Shown piece by piece: positions 1 to 6,049 of a stretch of 22,547 nucleotides of DNA. The notes under the pieces are model-generated. The model ran no database searches. It saw only the letters and a program-made list of their open reading frames with translations, and had not been told where the DNA came from. Every line of letters begins with the position of its first letter. Position 1 is the stretch's first letter. The stretch spans positions 1 to 22,547 of the forward strand of contig CAMKPI010000006.1 of NCBI GenBank assembly GCA_946414625.1. The letters run 5' to 3'. The position numbers were made by a program, and so were the translations under genes. The DNA is from an uncultured Spirochaetaceae bacterium (lineage in GTDB: Bacteria; Spirochaetota; Spirochaetia; Sphaerochaetales; Sphaerochaetaceae).

Positions 1-273
1 ATAAAACGGCTCGTACGAAATGCCGCGCCGAAGAAGGCGCTTGCGGAACCCTCTCGGGTCGGCTTCGGTAAAAAAGCCAGCCGCATACTCCCGCAGCGTT
101 GTGTTCCGCTTAAAATCAGAAGTCGAACCTTGTTTCACAGCTTCCCGCAAAGCAAATTCCACCGCTGCAGTCATGTCTGCGCAGCCCGTGCTTTTCCATT
201 TTCCCGGACGCCATCTGAACTGAACCTCTATGTTGCGTCCTTTAGGGTGCCTGAACTTAAAATCCCCTTTCAT
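1..273 (-). CDS. Tyrosine recombinase / phage-type integrase, N-terminal part only
   Basis: An open frame of 91 codons starts at ATG 273 and runs off the left edge of the window without a stop, so the catalytic domain (R-H-R-Y residues) is not visible. A Shine-Dalgarno GGAGGG (281-286) sits 7 nt before the ATG. The N-terminus (about residues 1-50) is basic and resembles an arm-DNA-binding segment. Residues 60-91 contain LREYAAGFFTEADPRG followed by FRKR and a SYEPFY segment, the pattern of the SAM-like core-binding domain of tyrosine integrases (established family knowledge). The gene begins 138 bp past the 3' end of a tRNA-Leu and reads away from it, which is the classic position for the integrase of an element inserted in a tRNA gene. 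The role in site-specific integration and excision is therefore supported mainly by context plus a short N-terminal match. It could also be a truncated remnant. Confidence 0.6.
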   Translation of the reverse strand, partial: MKGDFKFRHPKGRNIEVQFRWRPGKWKSTGCADMTAAVEFALREAVKQGSTSDFKRNTTLREYAAGFFTEADPRGFRKRLLRRGISYEPFY

Positions 274-298
274 TTCTTTGCCCTCCACCCCTACCATA

Positions 299-318
299 AC
301 GGGCGTCAAAAAGCCCGT
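299..318 (-). promoter_or_regulatory. Small hairpin in the integrase leader
   Basis: ACGGGC (299-304) is complementary to GCCCGT (313-318) around an 8-nt A/T-rich loop. It lies just upstream of the integrase Shine-Dalgarno site and could limit translation or be an incidental hairpin. No U-tract follows in a position that would make it a clear terminator. Confidence 0.25.
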
Positions 319-356
319 CAACGCACGAAAAAGTGACGGTTTTGGTAACAAAGAAC

Positions 357-404
357 AAAAAAACTTTAATGCAAATCTTTATGCTAAAGCAAATTGCATT
401 AAAG
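357..404 (-). terminator. Probable rho-independent terminator after tRNA-Leu
   Basis: Arms CTTTAATGCAA (364-374) and TTGCATTAAAG (394-404) are a perfect 11-bp inverted repeat. Inside the loop is a second small inverted repeat, CTTTA-TGC-TAAAG. Read on the minus strand, the stem is followed at once by seven T residues (363-357). This fits termination of the tRNA transcript 8 nt past the tRNA 3' end. The stem is AT-rich, so an integrase or Xis binding site of the adjacent element is an alternative. Confidence 0.5.
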
Positions 405-411
405 GTTAAAA

Positions 412-494
412 TACCGAAGAAGGGACTTGAACCCTTACGCCATCGCTGACAACAGATTTTGAGTCTATCGCGTCTACCATTCCGCCACTTCGGC
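412..494 (-). tRNA. tRNA-Leu, anticodon CAA
   Basis: The minus strand from 494 to 412 folds as an 83-nt class II tRNA. The acceptor stem GCCGAAG pairs with CTTCGGT (one G-U pair) and is followed by discriminator A73, typical of tRNA-Leu. The anticodon arm is ATAGA / TCTGT around loop CTCAAAA, giving anticodon CAA (reads UUG). A long variable arm (TGTCAGCGATGGCGT region) and a T arm with GGTTCAAGTCC are visible. The CCA end is not encoded, since TTT follows the discriminator base. A probable promoter lies about 50 bp upstream and a hairpin-T7 terminator just downstream. The 3' end faces the integrase gene, so the T-arm/acceptor segment is the likely attachment site. Confidence 0.95.
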
Positions 495-543
495 ATTTCG
501 GACATCAATCATCCGAAAACAATTTCAAACTACTCTAATCGGT

Positions 544-572
544 AAAATATCACAAAAAGCGAAAAAAAACAA
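544..572 (-). promoter_or_regulatory. Probable sigma70-type promoter for tRNA-Leu
   Basis: On the minus strand, TTGTTT (572-567) and TATTTT (549-544) are separated by 17 bp within a T-rich tract. A start about 7 nt downstream would leave a leader of roughly 43 nt before the mature tRNA 5' end. The hexamers are imperfect (4/6 and 5/6), so this is a moderate call. Confidence 0.4.
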
Positions 573-633
573 TACCCGCGCTAATATTGAGACTCTATCG
601 CATGCACACACTCTCTGACAAAAGTACACCGCG

Positions 634-658
634 CGCTTTTTTCTTGCTGTAAAAAGCG
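634..658 (-). terminator. Weak hairpin downstream of topA
   Basis: CGCTTTTT (634-641) and AAAAAGCG (651-658) form an 8-bp inverted repeat 20 bp past the topA stop codon. No uninterrupted T-run follows on the minus strand, so any termination here would be inefficient or rho-assisted. It is the only terminator-like structure between topA and the tRNA gene. Confidence 0.3.
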
Positions 659-677
659 ATGTAAACGCATTGCGGAA

Positions 678-3572
678 TCACTTGTTCAGGTAACTTATAG
701 CCTCTTCCCGCGTCATCTTCCTGCAGAGCGCTTCATCGTGCTGATATTCCTTTGCAATTCGGATATTCTCGTCCCCATACTTCAGATAAAAACCATAGCG
801 TCCGCTCCGAACAGCCAGGTTTTTCCCCTCGTAGTCACCGAAATCATTCACAAGATTTAGCGTCGAAGCCCTCGCGGAACGTGTTCCAGCCCTGCCCGTC
901 GTCGCGGCTCTCCGGGTTCCGGATCCCCTGCTTTTCCCTTTCTCGGCGGCGGATCCCACCGAAGCCGTCTCGACTGCAGAATCAGCCTCATTTCCGCTGG
1001 ACTCGGCACTCTCTCTCCTACTCGCAAAACGCCTTCTTCCACGGCTTTCCTTTGGCTGGGAGAAAATCTCCCGTGCACGATCTTCGGTGATGGAAAGAAG
1101 TTCTTCGCAGTCCTTCAGGTGGCGATAATCCGAACCGACCTGGAGGTACGCCCCATAGCGTCCGCAACCCGCCTTGATCTCATCGCCAGATTCTGTGCAG
1201 CCCACCACGTATGGCAGGCTTAAAAGCCGCTCGATCTTCTCCGCCGGAACATCCAAGCCTTTGTACTCGAGAGGCACGCTGAACCTCCGAAGAGTCTCTT
1301 TTTTATCGGGATTGCCTGTCTGCCAATAATCGCCGTAGCGACCGGTGCAATACAGAATGTCTTCTCCGCCGGAAGTCTTCCCGACAACGCGCGGACCCTT
1401 TGATTCTCCGTCCGACGCCTGCCTCTTCAAATCTTCTATCATATCGTCAGTCACGGCAGCCGGAGTGAACGACTCGGGCACAGAGACATATTTGCCGTCG
1501 GGAGTCTGGACATACGGACCGTAGGGACCCAGAGTGACGGCATTCTCTTCCGAGAGACCAGGTATTTCCAGTCTTTTCACCTTCTTGGGGTCGATCTTAT
1601 CCTTCATCTCCTTGATCTGCTCTTCCAACCCCTGATGAGCGCCGGTTCCCTTGTAGAAGCTGTCCAGATACTTTTCCTCCTCCAAAGCCCCGTTCGAAAT
1701 CTTGTCGAGGTCCTCTTCCATCTGGCTGGTGAAATCGTAATCTATGCGATTATTGAAATATTTCTCCAATAGGTCCACCACGCCGAAGGCTGTAAAGGTC
1801 GGGACAAGGGCAGTTCCTTCGCGTACGACATATTTTTTCTCGAGAATACGGTCGATGATCGCCGCATACGTGGACGGGCGGCCGATTCCCCTCTTTTCCA
1901 ATTCCTGAACCAGCGACGCCTCGGTGAATCTTGCGGGAGCCTTTGTCTCGTGGGTCTTCTCCTCGATCTTCTTTACTTCCAGAGCTTCTCCAACGCAAAG
2001 ACGCGGCAGAATCACCTCCTTTACAGGGTTTTTCGAGCTGCCGGAAGCCGCGGCTTTGGACTTCCGGGTGGACGAATCCGCACTCTGTGAAGATTCCGGA
2101 TTCTCTGCAAAATCGTCCGCATCTTCCGCCGAGTCGCCTTCTCCGGAGGAAGATGCGACAGAGTAAACCTTCAGAAAGCCCGGAAAATCAATCCTTGTGC
2201 CCGACGCTGTGAGCGTTCCTATCTCTTCCCCTGCGCCAAGTCCGTGTGTAGAATCCGCTGGAGACGCTGAGACTGCCACTCCTTCGGCAAAAGGGCGATA
2301 AGAGCCGACCACGACCGTGGTGGTGAACTTGACTGCATCCTTCATCTGTGTGGCAAGGGTTCGATTGAAAATCAGAGTATAAAGAGCCAGCTCCCGTCCC
2401 GAGAGCCCCGTTTCCTCCGGACGCTTGAAAACATCTCCGGCAGGACGGATTGCCTCGTGGGCTTCCTGTGCGTTGGCGGTCCGCGTCTGATAATGCCTGT
2501 CTGACGAGGAGACGAACTCTTCACCGCAGAGCGCTTCTGCGGCACGTTTGGCGGCGGTTATTCCTTCAGTTGAAAGGTTCGTGCTGTCAGTTCGCATGTA
2601 CGTGATAAGACCGTTCTCATAAAGGCTCTGAGCGATGCGCATCACATCTTTTGCCGACATGCGGAGCCGTCGGTTGCCATCCTGCTGGAGCGTGCTTGTC
2701 GTGAAAGGCGGCAACGGACGCTGGACGGCCCTCTTTTCCTTGATATCGACCACGGAATAAACACACGACCTCAAGACCTGGGCCACTTCATCCGCTTTCT
2801 CTCGCGTGAGCAGAAGCGTTTTAGACGAACCGGAGTACTCGCCGGTGTTGCTGTCAAAATCACGCCCGGTGGCGATTTTCTGTCCTCTGAAGGTGTCAAG
2901 CCGTGCAGTGAAAACGCTCTTTTCCCCTGCGTTTTCTGCTCCGGATGTCTCCAAGTCCACCTCGATGTCGGAGTACTGCCCCTTCTTATATTTCAACCTG
3001 ACTTTTTCACGGTCTACTATAAGCCGCAGCCCAGGCGACTGGACACGACCTGCGGAGAGGTTTTTGTTCGAGAGCTTGGACCATAGAACGGGACTTATCT
3101 TGTAGCCATAGAGCCTGTCGAGGACGCGGCGAGCCTCCTGAGCGTGCACCAGATTCATATCGAGGTCACGCCCCTTTGCGAAGGCTTCCTGAATGGCTTT
3201 CCGGGTGATTTCGTGGAAAACCATCCTGCGGTAAGGCACCCGGGGTTTCAAAACCTCCAAAAGATGCCAGCTTATGCTCTCTCCCTCGCGGTCCTCATCA
3301 GTTGCGAGAATCAACTCGTCGGCTTTTTTCAGCTCCGATTTCAGGCTGGATATCACCCGGCTTTTCGCAGGATCCTCTATGTACTCCGGCTTGTAGCCGT
3401 TCTTCAAATCTATACACAAATCTTCCTTGGGCAAGGTTCTGATGTGCCCGTTACAGGCAAGAATCTTGCAATCATCACCCAAAAAGCGCGTGATTGTACG
3501 CGCCTTGGTTGGGGACTCCACGATTATCAACTTGTTCGTTTCTTTATTATTCTTAACTCCGCTCACACTCAT
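678..3572 (-). CDS. topA: DNA topoisomerase I (type IA)
   Basis: This 964-residue enzyme relaxes negative supercoils by transient single-strand cleavage. The Toprim domain is at about residues 12-130 (LIIVESPTKA near the start; TDEDREGE 91-98 carries the metal-binding acidic residues). The active-site tyrosine is Y325 in GLITYMRTDS, and GIGRPSTYA is at 562-570. A Ser/Glu/Asp-rich stretch at about 474-515 interrupts the core. The C-terminus lacks the four-cysteine zinc fingers of the E. coli enzyme. Instead it has four YG-Y repeat units (682-687, 744-750, 804-810, 924-930), like the zinc-free topoisomerase C-terminal repeats known in several phyla. A basic Ser/Arg/Ala linker (about 840-905) separates the last two. 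The ATG at 3572 has GGAG about 12 nt upstream. A promoter at 3849-3877 reads toward it. Function is certain from the conserved core. Confidence 0.97.
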   Translation of the reverse strand: MSVSGVKNNKETNKLIIVESPTKARTITRFLGDDCKILACNGHIRTLPKEDLCIDLKNGYKPEYIEDPAKSRVISSLKSELKKADELILATDEDREGESISWHLLEVLKPRVPYRRMVFHEITRKAIQEAFAKGRDLDMNLVHAQEARRVLDRLYGYKISPVLWSKLSNKNLSAGRVQSPGLRLIVDREKVRLKYKKGQYSDIEVDLETSGAENAGEKSVFTARLDTFRGQKIATGRDFDSNTGEYSGSSKTLLLTREKADEVAQVLRSCVYSVVDIKEKRAVQRPLPPFTTSTLQQDGNRRLRMSAKDVMRIAQSLYENGLITYMRTDSTNLSTEGITAAKRAAEALCGEEFVSSSDRHYQTRTANAQEAHEAIRPAGDVFKRPEETGLSGRELALYTLIFNRTLATQMKDAVKFTTTVVVGSYRPFAEGVAVSASPADSTHGLGAGEEIGTLTASGTRIDFPGFLKVYSVASSSGEGDSAEDADDFAENPESSQSADSSTRKSKAAASGSSKNPVKEVILPRLCVGEALEVKKIEEKTHETKAPARFTEASLVQELEKRGIGRPSTYAAIIDRILEKKYVVREGTALVPTFTAFGVVDLLEKYFNNRIDYDFTSQMEEDLDKISNGALEEEKYLDSFYKGTGAHQGLEEQIKEMKDKIDPKKVKRLEIPGLSEENAVTLGPYGPYVQTPDGKYVSVPESFTPAAVTDDMIEDLKRQASDGESKGPRVVGKTSGGEDILYCTGRYGDYWQTGNPDKKETLRRFSVPLEYKGLDVPAEKIERLLSLPYVVGCTESGDEIKAGCGRYGAYLQVGSDYRHLKDCEELLSITEDRAREIFSQPKESRGRRRFASRRESAESSGNEADSAVETASVGSAAEKGKSRGSGTRRAATTGRAGTRSARASTLNLVNDFGDYEGKNLAVRSGRYGFYLKYGDENIRIAKEYQHDEALCRKMTREEAISYLNK

Positions 3573-3842
3573 ATCAATCCATCTCCAGCTCGGTTTCGCT
3601 TTGGAAGGCCACCGTCTGATTGAGAATAAGCCTCATGACTCGATCTTTGTATCCAGCCCCGAATCTCAACAGCCATCCCGGGCTTCCCCATGTTTCCGAC
3701 ACCGCGCCATGCCATAGAACCCATGCCTTTCCCGCACCTCAGAGCCGTTCCAGGCTTTGTTTTGCGTCCCAGACTCCAATCTCCGTGCGAAACCTCACGC
3801 CCACACCTTAAGAAGAGCCAGACGCAATCCGCCGGCATATCT
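3573..3842 (-). other. Long 5' leader of topA, no convincing gene
   Basis: About 270 nt separate the predicted transcription start (near 3842) from the topA ATG. A minus-strand frame runs through the leader and ends in a TGA that overlaps the topA start as ATGA. Its composition (rich in G, R, S and W) and the absence of a Shine-Dalgarno site at any of its ATGs argue against a real protein. The leader could be regulatory, but no known riboswitch is recognised. Confidence 0.3.
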
Positions 3843-3848
3843 TTTTTG

Positions 3849-3877
3849 AAGATAGTAAAAGCGCAAAAACCTGTCAA
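3849..3877 (-). promoter_or_regulatory. Sigma70-type promoter for topA
   Basis: On the minus strand there is a perfect TTGACA (3877-3872), a 17-bp spacer and TATCTT (3854-3849, 4/6). Predicted transcription start is near 3842. It is the only strong promoter-like sequence in the topA-hydrogenase intergenic region and points at topA. Note that its spacer and downstream bases are T-rich. Confidence 0.6.
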
Positions 3878-3936
3878 CCTCGAGCCCGCTGTTTCCCTAA
3901 AAACACGCCTTCGCTATGGCGGACAAACCTGTAATT

Positions 3937-3968
3937 ATGATATAGTGATTAAAACGACTGAGAGGAGG
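3937..3968 (+). promoter_or_regulatory. -10-like element and ribosome binding site of the hydrogenase gene
   Basis: TATGATATAG (3937-3946) offers overlapping -10 hexamers (TATGAT or TATAGT), but no good -35 lies at the right distance. AGGAGG (3963-3968) is a strong Shine-Dalgarno site, 7 nt before the ATG-ATG pair at 3976/3979. The ribosome binding site is secure; the promoter is only suggested. Confidence 0.4.
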
Positions 3969-3975
3969 CGCCCCT

Positions 3976-5541
3976 ATGATGAGAGGCATCCATACATCAA
4001 TAAATAAGATAAAAAAGCAGGTCTACGCGGAGATTGCCCGACTTGCCTACGCTTACGACGGCAACCAGGAAAGCCTGAAACGCGCAATATCTGAGATCCG
4101 ATATAAAGTCGTGCCGGGCGAGGAATCCCTCTACAGAGACAGCGTGTTCCTTGAACGCGCAATCGTGAATGAGAGAGCCCGCTCCGCCCTCGGGCTTGGT
4201 ATCCGAACCGCCGAGGAGCATGGACCTGTGGCAGACGGGGTCGAAGAGGCTCTCTACCCAGAGAAGTATTACCAGCCGCCACTCATCAACGTGATAAAGT
4301 TTGCCTGTCATAAATGCCCGGAGAACATAATGCTTGTCACTAACGGCTGCCAGGGCTGTCTGGCTCACCCCTGCTGCGAGGTTTGCCCGAAAGACGCGAT
4401 CCATTTCGATTCGGACAACAAACATTCTGTGATAGACCCGGAAAAGTGTATAAAATGCGGCAAATGCGCCGCAGCCTGTCAGTACGGAGCCATAATCAAC
4501 CTCAAACGCCCATGCGCCGCGGCCTGCGGGATGAACGCGATAAGCAGCGACGAGTACGGAAGGGCGGACATTGACCAGGAGAAATGCGTTTCCTGCGGAA
4601 TGTGCCTTGCAAACTGCCCGTTCGGAGCCATCGTCGACAAGGCGCAGATTTTCCAGACGATTCTGGCATTAAAGGACGAGTCCACACCGGTCTACGCGGC
4701 GATAGCCCCCGCCGTGACAGGGCAGTTCTCCGAGTTAAGACCGGATCAGATCCGAAGCGCGTTCAAGGCACTGGGCTTCACGGACGTGATTGAAGTCGCG
4801 ATCGGAGCCGACCTCTGCACAATCGAGGAAGGAGAAGACTTTGTGCGGGAGGTGCCGGAAAAGCTCCCGTTCATGGCGACAAGCTGCTGCCCGGCGTGGG
4901 CGATGATGAGCAAGAAACTCTTTCCCCAGTTCGAGAAGAACATCTCCATGGCACTCACACCGATGGTTCTGACCGCGCGTCTGATAAAAAGGAACCATCC
5001 CGGCTGCAGGGTGGCATTCATTGGTCCGTGCGCGGCAAAAAAACTGGAAGCGTCCAGAAAAACAATCAGAAGCGATGTGGATTTTGTGCTCACCTTCGAA
5101 GAAGTGATCGGAATGTTTGAAGCAAAGAATATCAACCTTAAAGAGCTTCCCACTTCCGACTTCATGCACGGAGCGTCCGCAGACGGACGCGGGTTTGCCG
5201 TCTCTGGAGGGGTGGCTCAGGCTGTTGTGAACTACATCAAGGAAAAGCACCCGGAAATCGGAGAAGTGAAGGTGGAAAAAGCAGACGGCCTCGCGGACTG
5301 CAGGAGGCTGCTCGCTCTTGCAAAGGCTGGCAAATACAACGGCTACCTTCTGGAGGGGATGGCCTGTCCCGGAGGCTGCGTGGCAGGAGCGGGAACCGTC
5401 CTCACTCCTGCAAAGGCGGCGGGACAGATAAAGGTGCATATGGGAGTGTCCACACACCAGCATTCGTATGAATCGGATTATAAGGACATCATCAGCGCGC
5501 TGGAGGAAGACGACCTGAAGGCTCCGGAGGACTATGTTTAA
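3976..5541 (+). CDS. [FeFe] hydrogenase, monomeric group B-type
   Basis: This 521-residue iron-sulfur enzyme interconverts protons and H2, probably in the cytoplasm with ferredoxin as partner (family knowledge). The H-cluster motifs are all present: L1 TSCCPAW (302-308), L2 GPCAAKK (350-356) and L3 EGMACPGGC (460-468). Two ferredoxin-type 4Fe-4S motifs lie at C158/C161/C164/C168 and C204/C207/C210/C214. Extra cysteines at 125, 128, 133, 134, 137, 180 and 184 suggest a further cluster. There is no [2Fe-2S] N-terminal domain and no signal peptide, and GADLCTIEEGEDF plus overall length match the group B (B1/B3) type. Translation starts at the ATG-ATG pair after AGGAGG. The gene stands alone: no HydE/F/G maturase and no electron-transfer subunit is in the window. 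Its physiological direction and partner cannot be read from sequence. Confidence 0.93.
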   Translation: MMRGIHTSINKIKKQVYAEIARLAYAYDGNQESLKRAISEIRYKVVPGEESLYRDSVFLERAIVNERARSALGLGIRTAEEHGPVADGVEEALYPEKYYQPPLINVIKFACHKCPENIMLVTNGCQGCLAHPCCEVCPKDAIHFDSDNKHSVIDPEKCIKCGKCAAACQYGAIINLKRPCAAACGMNAISSDEYGRADIDQEKCVSCGMCLANCPFGAIVDKAQIFQTILALKDESTPVYAAIAPAVTGQFSELRPDQIRSAFKALGFTDVIEVAIGADLCTIEEGEDFVREVPEKLPFMATSCCPAWAMMSKKLFPQFEKNISMALTPMVLTARLIKRNHPGCRVAFIGPCAAKKLEASRKTIRSDVDFVLTFEEVIGMFEAKNINLKELPTSDFMHGASADGRGFAVSGGVAQAVVNYIKEKHPEIGEVKVEKADGLADCRRLLALAKAGKYNGYLLEGMACPGGCVAGAGTVLTPAKAAGQIKVHMGVSTHQHSYESDYKDIISALEEDDLKAPEDYV

Positions 5542-5592
5542 GTTCTCTCCGGAAATTTCGAATCCGGACAATCAGAGCCACGCAGAGCATCG

Positions 5593-5938
5593 CGCGGATA
5601 TGCGCTGCGCCCTTCGATCCACGACAATATCACCCTCGCCATTCTTCGCAAAGCAGCACCGCGGATATGCGCTGCGCCGGCGCCGGGACGTCGGAGATCG
5701 GTCGATGTGCAAAAACAGAGGGACGAAGACATCCACTGACGCACTTAAGGTGTCCGCGCATCGAGCGGCATAGACCGCCTGCCGGAAACAGGGAATTGGC
5801 ATCACCGCGGATATGCGCTGCGCCGGCGCCGGGACGTCGGAGAACGGTCGATGCGCGAAAACAGAAGGACGTAGACATCCTCTGACACACTCGAGGTGTA
5901 CGCGCATCGCGCGGCATAAACCGCCTGCCGGAAACAGG
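5593..5938. repeat. Two 136-bp diverged repeats (period 146 bp) plus a partial copy
   Basis: Units at 5657-5792 and 5803-5938 align without gaps and differ at 12 of 136 positions by eye. The first 41 bp are identical and contain the palindrome GCGCCGGCGC. A 19-bp piece of the unit start (CGCGGATATGCGCTGCGCC) also occurs at 5593-5611, 67 bp before the matching bases of the first full unit. Each unit ends in GCCTG-N7-CAGG, a potential hairpin. Minus-strand frames through the repeat give Arg/Pro/Ala-rich products that are out of phase between copies, so it is most likely non-coding. It fills the 436 bp between the hydrogenase stop and the terminator. Confidence 0.85.
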
Positions 5939-5977
5939 CATGCGGACTAAAACGCAGCAAAGAGGCGGTAAAAAGCC

Positions 5978-6021
5978 AAAAAGAGGGAGCGGGAAGCCAA
6001 GGCTTCCCGCTCCCTCTTTTT
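5978..6021 (-). terminator. Strong bidirectional rho-independent terminator
   Basis: Arms of 21 bp (5978-5998 and 6001-6021) are a perfect inverted repeat with only two bases between them. The GC-rich core GAGGGAGCGGGAAGCC is flanked by A5 on the left and T5 on the right, so a hairpin followed by U residues forms on either strand. It lies 28 bp past the leuS stop codon and also faces transcription coming from the hydrogenase gene, so it probably ends both transcripts. Confidence 0.92.
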
Positions 6022-6049
6022 GTGCACCAAACTCAATGCGCGCCAAACA

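Noticed and set aside
257..508. 83-codon minus-strand frame across the tRNA and integrase start
   Set aside because: It runs through the tRNA-Leu gene and overlaps the integrase in another frame; no independent support.
3569..3877. 102-codon minus-strand frame ending in ATGA overlap with topA
   Set aside because: Its start is a TTG inside the predicted -35 box of topA, with no Shine-Dalgarno, and its composition is not protein-like. The overlap is noted only as a low-interest leader observation.
5572..6046. Minus-strand frames of 111 and 138 codons downstream of the hydrogenase
   Set aside because: They are translations of the 136-bp repeat and of the leuS terminator; Arg/Pro-rich, with the repeat read out of phase between copies.
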